Source: Paenibacillus tuaregi
GTDB lineage: Bacteria; Bacillota; Bacilli; Paenibacillales; Paenibacillaceae
Assembly (NCBI RefSeq): GCF_900086655.1
Contig: NZ_LT575476.1
Span: forward strand, 1,376,241-1,440,240
Direction: 5' to 3'
Length of the DNA: 64,000 bases
Made by a program: the position numbers and the translations under genes. Below the pieces are notes generated by a model. The model saw nothing but the letters and a program-made list of their open reading frames with translations, made no database searches and had not been told where the DNA came from. Shown here piece by piece: positions 7,858 to 16,715 of this stretch; positions within the stretch are counted from its first letter, which is position 1, and each line of letters opens with the position of its first letter.

Positions 7858-8694
7858 ATGACAAAGAGAAAATTAAGCCTGCTGATCATGGTGCTTATCG
7901 TGTCCATGGTGGCCGCTGCCTGTGGCAATAACAATAAAAACAATTCGGCAGCTCCAGGGCAAGGGAATACATCAACAGGGACAAAAACGCAGACCGCCTT
8001 AGAAGCTGTAAAAGCCAGCGGAAAGCTTAGAATCGGAACAGAAGGCACCTATGCGCCATTCACATTCCACGATCCAAGCGGGAAATTGACCGGATTTGAT
8101 GTAGAGATTGCTGAGGAAGTAAGCAAACGGCTCGGGGTTCAGCCGCAATTCGTGGAGACCCAGTGGGACAGTCTGATCGCTGGTTTGGATGCCAAGCGTT
8201 TTGACACAGTATTTAATGAAGTGTCCATGACGGACGAGCGTAAGCAGAAGTACCTTTTTACAGACCTTTACATCGTGTCTAGAGCTGTACTGATCGTCGG
8301 AAAAGATAATACGGATATCAAGAAATTTGCAGATCTGAAAGGCAAGAAATCAGGACAATCCCTTACAAGCAATCTGACCCAGATTGCCAAAGATAATGGA
8401 GCGGAGATTGTAGCTGTTGAAGGCTTCAACCAGGCAATCGATTTGCTGACCTCCAAACGGATTGACGCAACCGTGAACGACCAGTTGTCCTATCTTGATT
8501 TTAAAAAGCAGAAGCCGGATGTTCCGATCAAGGTTGTGGATACGTCAAGCAATGCTTCGCAAAGCGCGGGCTTGTTCAGCAAAGGCGCTGACGATCTTGT
8601 CGCTGCAGTTAACAAAGCGTTGGCGGATATGAAGAGCGACGGCACTTACCTGAAGATATCCCAGAAATATTTTGGAGAAGACGTTTCAAAATAA
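7858..8694 (+). CDS. tcyA: Amino acid ABC transporter binding lipoprotein, cystine-type
   Basis: A 278-residue family-3 solute-binding protein. It has a signal peptide with lipobox VAAAC (lipidated Cys22), a short Asn/Gly/Thr-rich linker, then GKLRIGTEGTYAPFTF and GFDVEIAEEVSKRLG, the canonical opening of polar amino acid receptors. DSLIAGLDAKRFD and NQAIDLLTSKRIDATVND follow. With the permease and ATPase downstream it forms a complete importer resembling TcyABC of B. subtilis, an L-cystine system. The cystine assignment rests on overall resemblance; another polar amino acid is possible. Start ATG 7858 follows TAGGGG. Confidence 0.8.
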   Translation: MTKRKLSLLIMVLIVSMVAAACGNNNKNNSAAPGQGNTSTGTKTQTALEAVKASGKLRIGTEGTYAPFTFHDPSGKLTGFDVEIAEEVSKRLGVQPQFVETQWDSLIAGLDAKRFDTVFNEVSMTDERKQKYLFTDLYIVSRAVLIVGKDNTDIKKFADLKGKKSGQSLTSNLTQIAKDNGAEIVAVEGFNQAIDLLTSKRIDATVNDQLSYLDFKKQKPDVPIKVVDTSSNASQSAGLFSKGADDLVAAVNKALADMKSDGTYLKISQKYFGEDVSK

Positions 8695-8726
8695 ACAGTT
8701 GAACTAACAGATTGGATGTCTGCCTT

Positions 8727-9395
8727 ATGGATGACCGCAAACTGCAAATATTTATAGATTCCCTGCTGCCGCTGCTGAAGTCAGCGGTGGCTTTTACCGT
8801 TCCCCTGACCCTGATCTCCTTTGCTATCGGTCTGCTGCTTGCCATATTGACCGCACTCGCGAGGTTGTCTCAGTGGAAGATTCTCAATCTGATCGCAAGA
8901 TTCTATGTATGGATTATCCGGGGAACCCCGCTTTTGGTGCAGTTATTTATTATCTTTTTTGGGCTGCCGTCGATAGGTGTGACTCTGGACCCCTTTTATG
9001 CTGCAGTGATCGGGTTCTCGCTCAGTGTGGGGGCTTATGGGTCGGAAATTGTAAGAGCGGCCATTCTTTCCATTCATAAGGGGCAATGGGAAGCAGCCTA
9101 TTCACTTGGCATGACGCGGCTTCAGGCTCTGAGAAGAATTGTGCTGCCCCAAGCGGCCCGGGTTTCCGTGCCTCCGCTGGCCAACTCGTTCATCAGCTTG
9201 GTCAAGGACACCTCCTTGGCTGCGAGCATTACGTATGTGGAGATGTTCAGAACTGCGCAGCAGATTGTGGCCACCACCTTTGAGCCTTTGCTGCTTTATT
9301 GTGAGGCGGGTCTTTTCTATTTGGCTTTAAGCACTATACTGTCCAGTCTGCAAAATTATTTGGAGAAGCGGCTTGATCGTTTCTCAGCGAGGTAA
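8727..9395 (+). CDS. tcyB: Amino acid ABC transporter permease, cystine-type
   Basis: A 222-residue HisM-family permease. It has about five membrane segments and the EAA loop EAAYSLGMTRLQALRRIVLPQA. The RGTPLLVQLFIIFFGLP segment is diagnostic of polar amino acid permeases. ATG 8727 is preferred; an in-frame TTG at 8712 is an alternative that adds five residues. It should dimerise in the membrane and work with the ATPase 12 bp downstream. Confidence 0.85.
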   Translation: MDDRKLQIFIDSLLPLLKSAVAFTVPLTLISFAIGLLLAILTALARLSQWKILNLIARFYVWIIRGTPLLVQLFIIFFGLPSIGVTLDPFYAAVIGFSLSVGAYGSEIVRAAILSIHKGQWEAAYSLGMTRLQALRRIVLPQAARVSVPPLANSFISLVKDTSLAASITYVEMFRTAQQIVATTFEPLLLYCEAGLFYLALSTILSSLQNYLEKRLDRFSAR

Positions 9396-9407
9396 GGAGG
9401 TGGAACG

Positions 9408-10157
9408 ATGATCGAGGTCCGCAATTTGCACAAATCGTTCGGCTCCCTGGAGGTGCTTAAAGGGATTGATCTGAAGTTGGAGAAGGGGAAGGTGCTGGTT
9501 ATTATCGGCCCTTCAGGATCAGGCAAAACCACGCTTTTGCGCTGTTTTAATCTGCTGGAGCAGCCGGACGAAGGCTTTCTGCGCATCGGCGGAGTGACCT
9601 TGGAGTTCAAGGGAGGAAGCAAGCTGAAACGGGATCAGATCCTCAAGCTGCGCGGGCAGAGCGGTATGGTGTTTCAGTCTTATAACCTGTTCCCTCATAT
9701 GACTGCCCTCGAGAATGTAATGGAAGCTCAGGTTACGGTTAAGGGGAAAAGCAAATCTGAAGCCAGGGCATATGCGCTGGAGATGCTGGTTAAAGTGGGG
9801 CTCGGGGATAAGGCGGATTCCTATCCTCATCAGCTGTCAGGAGGGCAGCAGCAGCGGGTGGGCATAGCTAGGGCCATGGCTATGGACCCGGAGGTCCTGC
9901 TGTTTGATGAGCCGACCTCGGCGCTTGATCCAGAGCTGGTTGGCGAGGTGCTGCGGGTAATGAAGAGCCTTGCGGCCGGGGGAATGACCATGATCGTGGT
10001 AACGCATGAGATGAAGTTCGCTGCAGAGGTAGCAGACTGGGTGATCATGGTGGATAAAGGCCGAATCATTGAGGAGGGCCCGCCCAAGGATGTGTTGGAG
10101 AATCCTCGAAGCCCGCGCGCGGCCCAGTTTCTCAATTTGTTAACTGAGACGGTATAA
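9408..10157 (+). CDS. tcyC: Amino acid ABC transporter ATPase, cystine-type
   Basis: A 249-residue polar amino acid importer ATPase. It has Walker [10 protein letters not shown] (residues 34-42), Q-loop [12 protein letters not shown], signature LSGGQQQR, Walker [15 protein letters not shown] and switch His VVTHEM. The inserted segment [18 protein letters not shown] between the Walker A region and the Q-loop is typical of this subfamily. GGAGGT lies 8 bp upstream of ATG. It is the last gene of the tcy-like operon; a hairpin follows. Confidence 0.88.
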   Translation: MIEVRNLHKSFGSLEVLKGIDLKLEKGKVLVIIGPSGSGKTTLLRCFNLLEQPDEGFLRIGGVTLEFKGGSKLKRDQILKLRGQSGMVFQSYNLFPHMTALENVMEAQVTVKGKSKSEARAYALEMLVKVGLGDKADSYPHQLSGGQQQRVGIARAMAMDPEVLLFDEPTSALDPELVGEVLRVMKSLAAGGMTMIVVTHEMKFAAEVADWVIMVDKGRIIEEGPPKDVLENPRSPRAAQFLNLLTETV

Positions 10158-10163
10158 GATGAT

Positions 10164-10190
10164 AAAGGCTCTCCTTGTGGAGGGCCTTTG
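10164..10190 (+). terminator. Hairpin after the amino acid transporter operon
   Basis: AAAGGCTCTCC-TTGT-GGAGGGCCTTT, 7 bp after the stop codon. It resembles the two other hairpins in the repeat region at 10315-10343 and 10474-10502, so it may also be part of the duplicated units. Confidence 0.7.
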
Positions 10191-10195
10191 CTGAC

Positions 10196-10314
10196 GTCCC
10201 AGGAGGGATACTCTCGCTGCGCTCGAGACTCCGCGCAGCCCCTGGCCAATCGGCCTGAGGGGCTTAGCTTCGACGAACCCCCTTCCGGGGGTTCCAATCC
10301 CTCTACCAAGGGAC
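10196..10314 (-). repeat. Degenerate tRNA-ended repeat, copy A
   Basis: A 119-bp element starting with GTCCCAGGAGGGAT on the plus strand, identical to the 3' end of the nearby tRNA-Arg read in reverse, and closing with GGGAC. Between these ends the tRNA body is replaced by an unrelated GC-rich stretch (CTCTCGCTGCGCTCGAGACT and so on), and a T-arm-like CCCCCTTCCGGGGG lies near the far end. Copy B at 10354-10471 is nearly identical. It cannot fold as a normal tRNA. Confidence 0.75.
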
Positions 10315-10343
10315 GAAAAAAAATCTCTCCAGTTTTGGAGAGA
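10315..10343 (-). terminator. Hairpin with T-run between the repeat copies
   Basis: The minus strand reads TCTCTCC-AAAACT-GGAGAGA followed by eight T. It lies directly downstream of repeat copy B and upstream of copy A in the minus direction. Confidence 0.75.
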
Positions 10344-10353
10344 CTTTTGTGAC

Positions 10354-10471
10354 GTCCCAGGAGGGATACTCTCGCTGCGCTCGAGACTCCGCGCAGCCCC
10401 TAGCCAATCGGCTTAAGGGTCTTAGCTTCGACGAACCCCCTTCCGGGGGTTCCAATCCCTCGCTAAGGGAC
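10354..10471 (-). repeat. Degenerate tRNA-ended repeat, copy B
   Basis: A 118-bp near-copy of the element at 10196-10314, with a few substitutions and one indel near the end. It has the same GTCCCAGGAGGGAT end derived from tRNA-Arg and the same CCCCCTTCCGGGGG hairpin. Together with the tRNA it makes a three-unit tandem array, each unit separated by its own terminator-like hairpin. Confidence 0.75.
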
Positions 10472-10473
10472 GC

Positions 10474-10502
10474 AAAAAAGCTCTCCAATAGGAGAGCTTT
10501 TG
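10474..10502 (-). terminator. Terminator of tRNA-Arg
   Basis: The minus strand reads AAAAGCTCTCC-TATT-GGAGAGCTTTTTT, 5 bp after the tRNA 3' end. It has an 11-bp stem and a clear T-run. Confidence 0.85.
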
Positions 10503-10506
10503 CTAA

Positions 10507-10580
<74 letters not shown>

Positions 10581-10668
10581 ACAATGTAAAAATTTCAAGC
10601 AAAAATGATTTTATCACATGCCGGGTTACTAAGCAAGTAAAAAATATTGCTTTTTTAGGCCTCCATTT

Positions 10669-10697
10669 TTTCATCTTGCGCTTCACTGTGCTATAAT
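10669..10697 (+). promoter_or_regulatory. Promoter upstream of the tig-adjacent gene
   Basis: TTTCAT (10669-10674), a 17-bp spacer and a perfect TATAAT (10692-10697) preceded by TGC (extended -10). It lies about 70 bp before the GTG start at 10769. Confidence 0.6.
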
Positions 10698-10768
10698 CAA
10701 CGGATAATTACGCACGGAGGTTAGGAGGGACATTTATTAACACGCATGGACCCGACGGAAGGGATAAC

Positions 10769-11644
10769 GTGGTACTGTTTCCCAAGACACTCGACTTTTA
10801 TCAAATGGAATTAACACGAATGCTCGAAACCGAAAGATATGGTGAGGCAGGTGAACTGCTGGAGTTCTTGCTTCAATGTCAAGGCCAAGAGCAGCGGCAG
10901 TATGACGAGTGGGGGGCACTGCTCGGTTGGCTGAGAGACGCCTTTCCCGCTTCAGTGGCAGGGAAGGCTCCGGAGCTTGAGCCAGAGGATGAGGAAACCT
11001 TAGCCCGGCAGCATATCGAAGCCAAGCTTGCCATGGATAAGGACTACGGGCATAAGCTGCTGAAGGCCGCTATGGAGAGCCCTGTATCCGAGCACTCGCT
11101 CCTCGCTCTTGAACAGCTTGCTTATATCGATATGCCGGAAATTGACGGCGCGCTGCACAGCTGGCTTGACCGCCGCGGCACCCACCCGCTGATTCAGTTT
11201 CATATTTTGCAGACGCTTCGCCGCAGAGGGGGCCAGGGTAGTGCTGTTTTCTTCCGTGGCCAAGAGCAGGTGGATATTGAGATTGATACGGTCCCACTCA
11301 AATCAGCGGATTTCCCGCAGCAGGTACACCGGATCTTAGAACGGCTTGGCGACCAGGCACAGGTTCATAACCCAACCTTGTTTTACTTTGCCGAGGAGTT
11401 CTGGTTCCAATTTGTAATGGGGGTATATGGAACCCGCGATTACAATTCGATTCTGGAGGAAGAGGACAGCACGGCCGATATTTGGGCTGCGGCCCTTCAT
11501 CAAACGATTTCTGAAAGCCTGCCCGATGGAAACAGTGATCAGGATATTAGAGCCGCATACGGAATTACGGACTCGCTCCGCCTCCGTTTTGAGCAGGCAT
11601 ACCGATCCATGAAACAGTTTGTCGGCACCGCTCAGGGCAGATGA
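10769..11644 (+). CDS. Conserved helical protein upstream of tig (YsoA-like by position)
   Basis: A 291-residue soluble protein with no signal peptide or membrane segment. It is rich in Leu, Glu, Gln and Ala and looks all-helical, with repeat-like pairs such as YGEAGELLEFLLQCQ and HSLLALEQLAYIDMPEIDGAL that suggest TPR- or HEAT-type helical repeats. B. subtilis has ysoA, coding a TPR protein, directly before tig. This gene is at the same place, so it may be the counterpart, but I cannot show homology by eye. Start GTG 10769 follows AAGGG. The function is unknown. Confidence 0.7.
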   Translation: MVLFPKTLDFYQMELTRMLETERYGEAGELLEFLLQCQGQEQRQYDEWGALLGWLRDAFPASVAGKAPELEPEDEETLARQHIEAKLAMDKDYGHKLLKAAMESPVSEHSLLALEQLAYIDMPEIDGALHSWLDRRGTHPLIQFHILQTLRRRGGQGSAVFFRGQEQVDIEIDTVPLKSADFPQQVHRILERLGDQAQVHNPTLFYFAEEFWFQFVMGVYGTRDYNSILEEEDSTADIWAAALHQTISESLPDGNSDQDIRAAYGITDSLRLRFEQAYRSMKQFVGTAQGR

Positions 11645-11689
11645 AGGGGGACGAGGCGGTTTTTCCTGTTACGACCAGCCTTGGAACAC

Positions 11690-11718
11690 TTGTAAAAAGC
11701 TGTATTGTTGTTTATAAT
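11690..11718 (+). promoter_or_regulatory. Promoter of tig
   Basis: TTGTAA (11690-11695), a 17-bp spacer, TATAAT (11713-11718). It is a near-consensus sigma-A promoter about 105 bp before the tig start. Confidence 0.75.
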
Positions 11719-11826
11719 GTAATGGTTGTTCGAGTTATGAACGAAAGTAATATATAAATCATATTGAAGCCGGATACATATCAGGATTCAATTTATGTGA
11801 ACTTATTTTGGAGGGGAAAGCATAAA

Positions 11827-13215
11827 ATGAAAGCAACTTGGGAAAAAATAGAGAAGAACCTCGGCGTTCTCGAGGTCGAAGTGGATGCGGATCGTGTATC
11901 TGCTGCACTGGATAAAGCTTTTAACAAAGTAGTAAAGAAAGCAAACGTACCTGGATTCCGCAAAGGTAAAGTGCCACGGCCGATTTTCGAAGCGCGTTAC
12001 GGGGTTGAAAGCCTCTACCAAGACGCGATCGATATTTTGCTCCCTGAAGTATATACCGAAGCTGTTGAGCAAACGGATATTTTTCCGGTAGACCGTCCTG
12101 AAGTGGATGTTGAGCAATTCGGAAAGGGACAACCTTTCAAATTCAAAGCTAAAGTAACCGTTAAGCCTGAAGTTAAGCTTGGCGATTACAAAGGCATCGA
12201 AGTAGCCGCTGAAAGCGTGGAAGTGACTGAAGAAGAGTTAAGCCAAGAGCTTGAGCGTCTGCAGCAGCGTCATGCTGAGCTTGTTGTTATCGACGAAGAA
12301 GCTGCACAGAACGGCGATACTGTCGTAATCGACTTTGACGGATCTGTGGATGGAGTTCCGTTTGAAGGCGGTAAGTCCGAGCGTTATTCTCTTGAGCTAG
12401 GCAGCAACACTTTCATTCCTGGCTTTGAAGACCAAGTGGTTGGTCTGGCAACAGGCGACTTCAAAGATGTTGTGGTAACTTTCCCTGAGACTTATCATGC
12501 AGAAGAGCTTGCGGGTAAAGAAGCTGTGTTTAAAGTGAAAGTTCACGAAATCAAGCGCAAGCAGCTTCCTGAGCTTGACGATGAGTTCGCGAAAGATGTC
12601 AGCGAATTCGATACACTTGACGAGTTCAAGGAAGATCTGAAGAAACAGCTTGCAGACCGCAAAGCTAAGGAGAACGAAGCTGCTCGTGAAACTTACCTGG
12701 TGGACAAGGTTGGCGAAAATGCGGAAGTTGAAATTCCAAGATCCATGGTTCAAGGCGAAGTACAGAACATGGTTCGCGATTTCGACAACCGTCTCCGCAC
12801 TCAAGGTATGAACCTTGAAATGTTCCTGAGCTTCTCTGGACAATCGCTGACTGAGCTGCAAGAACAAATGGAAGGTGACGCTGAGAAACGCGTTCGCAAC
12901 AACCTGGTTCTTGAGCAAATCGCCAAAGAAGAGAAGATTGAGGTTACTGAGGACGAGCTGAATGAAGAATTGAACACAATGGCTGAAACTTACAAACGTA
13001 CCCCTGAAGAAATCCGCGACATTCTTGCGGCTAACGGTTCTTTGGGCAGCATGCGTGAAGAGGTTCTGCTTCGCAAAACGATTCAATTCCTTCTTGAGAA
13101 CAGCAAGGAAGTTCCGGCTGATCAGCTGAAGCCGGCTGCTGACACCAAGAAAGAAACAAAAAAAGAATCGAAAAAAGCTAAAGAAGAAGTGAAAGAAGAA
13201 GCTTCCGAAGAGTAA
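11827..13215 (+). CDS. tig: Trigger factor, ribosome-bound chaperone
   Basis: A 462-residue trigger factor. The N-terminal ribosome-binding domain has the signature GFRKGKVPRPIFEARYG (near residues 44-60). The FKBP-type peptidyl-prolyl isomerase domain lies at about 150-245 (VVIDFDGSVDGVPFEGG, FIPGFEDQVVGL), and the C-terminal helical cradle follows. The last ~30 residues are a Lys/Glu-rich tail (KKETKKESKKAKEEVKEE), which makes it longer than the usual ~430. I chose ATG 11827 (MKATWEK) behind GGAGGGG and rejected a longer frame of 21 extra codons. It has its own promoter and terminator, so it is monocistronic. Confidence 0.97.
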   Translation: MKATWEKIEKNLGVLEVEVDADRVSAALDKAFNKVVKKANVPGFRKGKVPRPIFEARYGVESLYQDAIDILLPEVYTEAVEQTDIFPVDRPEVDVEQFGKGQPFKFKAKVTVKPEVKLGDYKGIEVAAESVEVTEEELSQELERLQQRHAELVVIDEEAAQNGDTVVIDFDGSVDGVPFEGGKSERYSLELGSNTFIPGFEDQVVGLATGDFKDVVVTFPETYHAEELAGKEAVFKVKVHEIKRKQLPELDDEFAKDVSEFDTLDEFKEDLKKQLADRKAKENEAARETYLVDKVGENAEVEIPRSMVQGEVQNMVRDFDNRLRTQGMNLEMFLSFSGQSLTELQEQMEGDAEKRVRNNLVLEQIAKEEKIEVTEDELNEELNTMAETYKRTPEEIRDILAANGSLGSMREEVLLRKTIQFLLENSKEVPADQLKPAADTKKETKKESKKAKEEVKEEASEE

Positions 13216-13279
13216 TTACTCTCCGACATATAAGCGGTTCTAGTATTTGAATAAGCGGTACTAGCTAGAAGAATAAACT

Positions 13280-13313
13280 AAGGCACGTATTGTAAAATGC
13301 GTGCCTTATTTTT
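13280..13313 (+). terminator. Terminator of tig
   Basis: AAGGCACG (13280-13287) pairs with CGTGCCTT (13300-13307), followed by ATTTTT. Confidence 0.88.
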
Positions 13314-13364
13314 CACATGAGGGAGATACATATTCTTCCATATTACAAAGCTCCTGCATGAAAA

Positions 13365-13393
13365 ATGACAGGGACCCTGGAACATGGTAAAAT
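13365..13393 (+). promoter_or_regulatory. Promoter of clpP
   Basis: ATGACA (13365-13370), a 17-bp spacer, TAAAAT (13388-13393), about 80 bp before the clpP start. I looked for CtsR heptad repeats (GGTCAAA pairs) and found none. Confidence 0.65.
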
Positions 13394-13474
13394 AGAAAAT
13401 GTAACTTACAGAATGGTAAAGTGTGTTTCTTTCCATCTGTATGGATAATGCGTAGGAGAAAAGAGGTTGGTCGT

Positions 13475-14065
13475 ATGAGTATCGTACCTATGGTTATTGA
13501 GCAAACGAGTCGCGGAGAACGATCTTACGATATTTATTCGAGACTTCTTAAAGATCGTATTATCTTTCTCAGTAATGCAATTGATGATGAGGTTGCGAAT
13601 CTTGTGATTGCCCAGCTTTTGTTTTTGGCTGCTGAAGATCCTGAGAAGGACATCCATTTATACATCAATTCTCCTGGTGGTTCTATTACAGCGGGTATGG
13701 GTATATATGATACAATGCAGTACATTAAGCCGGATGTGTCTACGATCTGTGTGGGCATGGCTGCGAGTATGGGCTCATTGCTTCTTACGGCAGGGGCTCC
13801 AGGCAAGCGTTTTGCGCTGCCGAACAGTGAAGTAATGATTCATCAACCACTTGGTGGAGTGCAGGGCCAAGCGTCAGATATTAAGATTCACGCAGAATGG
13901 ATTATTAAGACCAAACAGAAGGTTAATCAAATATATCTGGAACGCACCGGTCAAACCCTTGATAAGATTGAACGGGATACAGACCGCGATTTCTTCATGA
14001 GCGCAGAGGAAGCCAAGGCATACGGGATTATTGACCAGGTCATTACCAAACCCATTAAATCTTAA
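13475..14065 (+). CDS. clpP: ATP-dependent Clp protease proteolytic subunit
   Basis: A 196-residue serine peptidase that forms the 14-mer barrel of ClpXP and ClpCP. The catalytic triad is in place: Ser98 in GMAASMGS, His123 in MIHQPLGG and Asp172 in [25 protein letters not shown] is also conserved. ATG 13475 (MSIVPMV) has GAGGT upstream; the longer frame is rejected because N-terminal extension would block the pore loops. clpX follows after 17 bp, so the two are co-transcribed. Confidence 0.97.
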   Translation: MSIVPMVIEQTSRGERSYDIYSRLLKDRIIFLSNAIDDEVANLVIAQLLFLAAEDPEKDIHLYINSPGGSITAGMGIYDTMQYIKPDVSTICVGMAASMGSLLLTAGAPGKRFALPNSEVMIHQPLGGVQGQASDIKIHAEWIIKTKQKVNQIYLERTGQTLDKIERDTDRDFFMSAEEAKAYGIIDQVITKPIKS

Positions 14066-14082
14066 AGGGGTGTATACCATAT

Positions 14083-15339
14083 ATGTTCAAATTTAACGAA
14101 GAAAAAGGACAACTCAAATGTTCTTTTTGTGGTAAGTCACAAGAGCAAGTACGCAAACTTGTAGCCGGACCAGGCGTTTATATATGCGATGAATGTATCG
14201 AGCTTTGCACGGAGATTGTAGAGGAAGAACTCGGTCATGAAGAGGAGTTGGATCTTAAGGAAATTCCGAAACCTCGTGAAATTCGTGACATTCTCGACCA
14301 GTATGTTATTGGTCAGGATCAAGCTAAGAAATCCCTCTCCGTTGCCGTATATAACCACTACAAACGTGTAAATACCCAAAGTAAGATTGAAGATGTTGAG
14401 CTTCAGAAGAGTAACATACTGCTTCTGGGTCCTACAGGTTCAGGTAAAACTTTGTTGGCTCAAACTATGGCCAAGATTCTGAACGTTCCTTTTGCGATTG
14501 CGGATGCGACTTCCTTGACTGAAGCAGGATATGTAGGGGAAGATGTCGAGAACATCCTTCTGAAGCTGATTCAAGCCGCAGATTATGATGTGGAGAAGGC
14601 GGAGCGCGGAATTATTTATATCGACGAAATTGATAAAGTAGCCCGCAAATCCGAGAACCCATCCATTACACGCGACGTATCTGGTGAAGGGGTTCAGCAA
14701 GCCCTTCTTAAAATTCTTGAAGGCACGGTAGCTTCTGTTCCTCCACAAGGTGGACGTAAGCACCCGCATCAGGAATTTATCCAAATCGATACAACAAATA
14801 TCCTGTTCATTTGCGGTGGTGCCTTTGACGGCCTGGAGCAAATGATCAAACGCCGCGTAGGTAAGAAAGTGATTGGCTTTAATGCTGCGGCAGACGGGCA
14901 AAAGGACCTGAAGCCAGGCGAATACCTCGGTATGGTTCTTCCAGAGGATCTGCTGAAGTTCGGCTTGATTCCAGAATTTGTAGGCCGTCTTCCAGTAATC
15001 TCTACCTTGGAGCCGCTGGATGAGAAGACGCTTGTGCGGATTCTTGCTGAGCCAAAGAATGCTTTGGTGAAGCAGTACCAGAAGCTGCTTGAGCTTGACA
15101 ATGTGAAGCTTGAATTCGAACCGAAGGCGCTTGAAGCGATCGCCCGCGAAGCGATTAAGCGTAATACAGGTGCCCGTGGTCTTCGCGCCATTATCGAAGG
15201 AATTATGCTGGATGTCATGTATGAAGTGCCTTCACGCGATGATATCACGACCTGCGTAATTACGGAGAAAGTGGTTGAAGAGAAGGTTATTCCTGAACTT
15301 CAAGTTCAAAAGAACAATAAACAAGAAGAGAGCGCCTAA
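14083..15339 (+). CDS. clpX: Clp protease ATPase subunit ClpX
   Basis: A 418-residue AAA+ unfoldase. It has an N-terminal C4 zinc-binding domain (CSFCGK and CDECIELC, residues 13-40), Walker [13 protein letters not shown] (near residues 113-124), Walker [11 protein letters not shown], a sensor region and arginine finger ([11 protein letters not shown]), and the IGF-like loop IGFNAA that docks on ClpP. It recognises substrates and feeds them to ClpP encoded just upstream. Ribosome site AAAGGGGTG. A hairpin follows, separating it from ispG. Confidence 0.97.
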   Translation: MFKFNEEKGQLKCSFCGKSQEQVRKLVAGPGVYICDECIELCTEIVEEELGHEEELDLKEIPKPREIRDILDQYVIGQDQAKKSLSVAVYNHYKRVNTQSKIEDVELQKSNILLLGPTGSGKTLLAQTMAKILNVPFAIADATSLTEAGYVGEDVENILLKLIQAADYDVEKAERGIIYIDEIDKVARKSENPSITRDVSGEGVQQALLKILEGTVASVPPQGGRKHPHQEFIQIDTTNILFICGGAFDGLEQMIKRRVGKKVIGFNAAADGQKDLKPGEYLGMVLPEDLLKFGLIPEFVGRLPVISTLEPLDEKTLVRILAEPKNALVKQYQKLLELDNVKLEFEPKALEAIAREAIKRNTGARGLRAIIEGIMLDVMYEVPSRDDITTCVITEKVVEEKVIPELQVQKNNKQEESA

Positions 15340-15377
15340 AGCAAAGCTGCAAGTGCTCGACTAAATATATGCTGAGT

Positions 15378-15419
15378 CTCCACCCGTTTTGGCTTTATAG
15401 ATGCCAACTGCGGGTGGAG
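15378..15419 (+). terminator. Long hairpin between clpX and ispG
   Basis: CTCCACCCG (15378-15386) pairs with CGGGTGGAG (15411-15419), with an inner TTGGC/GCCAA pairing. The following T-tract is only TTTGG, so it may work as a partial terminator or as an ispG leader structure. Confidence 0.6.
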
Positions 15420-15445
15420 TTTGGCGTTATGGGAGAGACCTGAAA

Positions 15446-16558
15446 ATGACATTCTTGAGACAAGATACACGGCCGGTTAAGGTAGGCAATCTGACGATTG
15501 GCGGCAGCAACGAAGTGCTCATTCAAAGTATGTGCACAACTAAAACTGCAGATGTGAAGGCCACAGTAGCTGAAATTTTACGTCTTGAAGAAGCAGGCTG
15601 TCAGCTCGTCCGTGTAACAGTGAATAATGAAGAAGCAGCTGCTGCAATCAAAGAGATTAAGAAGCAAATTCATATTCCTCTCGTAGCGGATATTCATTTC
15701 AACTATAAGCTGGCACTGCAGGCGATTGAGAACGGGATTGACAAAGTTCGTATCAATCCGGGGAATATTGGCCGCCGTGAGAAGGTAGAAGCTGTTGTGA
15801 AAGCTTGTAAGGAACGTGGCATTCCAATTCGTATCGGTGTAAATGCGGGCTCGCTGGAGAACCACCTGCTTGAGAAATACGGATATCCTACACCTGAAGC
15901 AATGGTTGAAAGCGCACTGTATCATATCGGGATTCTCGAGGAGCTGGATTTCCACGATATCATCGTATCGCTTAAGGCTTCGGATGTTCCTATGGCGATT
16001 GCCGCATACTCTAAAGCAGCAGAGGTAATCCCGTATCCACTGCATCTTGGAATCACCGAAGCGGGAACCTTGTTCTCGGGTACTGTCAAAAGTGCCGCGG
16101 GTATCGGTGCCCTGCTGTCGATGGGCATTGGTTCCACCCTTCGTATCTCGCTCAGCGCGGACCCGGTTGAGGAAGTTAAGGTTGCGCGTGAGCTGCTTAA
16201 GACGTTCAGCCTGATCTCCAATGCGGCGACTTTGGTCTCCTGTCCGACCTGCGGGCGGCTTGATATCGATCTATTCTCCATCGCTAACGAGGTAGAGGAA
16301 TATATATCGAAGATCAAAGTGCCAATCAAAGTTTCAGTACTTGGGTGTGCTGTGAATGGCCCTGGTGAGGCACGGGAAGCTGATATTGGAATTGCAGGCG
16401 CCCGTGGTGAGGGCATGCTTTTCCGTTATGGAGAGATGATCCGTAAAGTCCCGGAAGCAGAACTGCTGACTGAGCTTAAGAAGGAAATCGATCATATTGT
16501 CGAGGTGTTTGAAGCTACCGGTGAAATCCCGGGCCGCAAAGAGCACAGCTTGAGATAG
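15446..16558 (+). CDS. ispG: (E)-4-hydroxy-3-methylbut-2-enyl-diphosphate synthase
   Basis: A 370-residue iron-sulfur enzyme of the MEP isoprenoid pathway (GcpE). It opens with [22 protein letters not shown] and has [12 protein letters not shown] and [12 protein letters not shown] in the TIM barrel. The C-terminal 4Fe-4S cysteines are in CPTCGRLD and [13 protein letters not shown] 15446 has GGGAGAG upstream; the 15-codon longer frame runs through the hairpin. It sits between clpX and lonB, where B. subtilis has no such gene. Confidence 0.96.
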   Translation: MTFLRQDTRPVKVGNLTIGGSNEVLIQSMCTTKTADVKATVAEILRLEEAGCQLVRVTVNNEEAAAAIKEIKKQIHIPLVADIHFNYKLALQAIENGIDKVRINPGNIGRREKVEAVVKACKERGIPIRIGVNAGSLENHLLEKYGYPTPEAMVESALYHIGILEELDFHDIIVSLKASDVPMAIAAYSKAAEVIPYPLHLGITEAGTLFSGTVKSAAGIGALLSMGIGSTLRISLSADPVEEVKVARELLKTFSLISNAATLVSCPTCGRLDIDLFSIANEVEEYISKIKVPIKVSVLGCAVNGPGEAREADIGIAGARGEGMLFRYGEMIRKVPEAELLTELKKEIDHIVEVFEATGEIPGRKEHSLR

Positions 16559-16564
16559 GAATAC

Positions 16565-16600
16565 GCCGCACCGGATATGTGCATCCGGCTGCGGCTTTTT
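16565..16600 (+). terminator. Terminator of ispG
   Basis: GCCGCACCGGAT pairs with ATCCGGCTGCGGC (one bulge), followed by TTTTTC. Confidence 0.88.
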
Positions 16601-16648
16601 CATGTATAGGGCAAAATACACACTTCCCGAAAAAACCTAGTCTGCGGC

Positions 16649-16677
16649 GTTTACCCTCGGGCAAAAAGGCTATACTA
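16649..16677 (+). promoter_or_regulatory. Sigma-F/sigma-G-type promoter of lonB
   Basis: GTTTA (16649-16653), a 14-bp spacer and GGCTATACTA (16668-16677) fit the forespore consensus GywTA-N15-GGnrAnAnTw, with one mismatch at the 'r' position. In B. subtilis lonB is a forespore gene under sigma-F. The start codon is 38 bp downstream. The match is by eye. Confidence 0.6.
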
Positions 16678-16715
16678 CCATGTAATAGGTTCACAAAATG
16701 GGAGGTATGGTCAAC

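Noticed and set aside
12397..13086. 229-codon minus-strand frame opposite tig
   Set aside because: Phe/Leu/His-rich antisense translation of the Glu/Lys-rich trigger factor.
13216..13474. CtsR operator before clpP
   Set aside because: No GGTCAAA-type heptad repeats were found.
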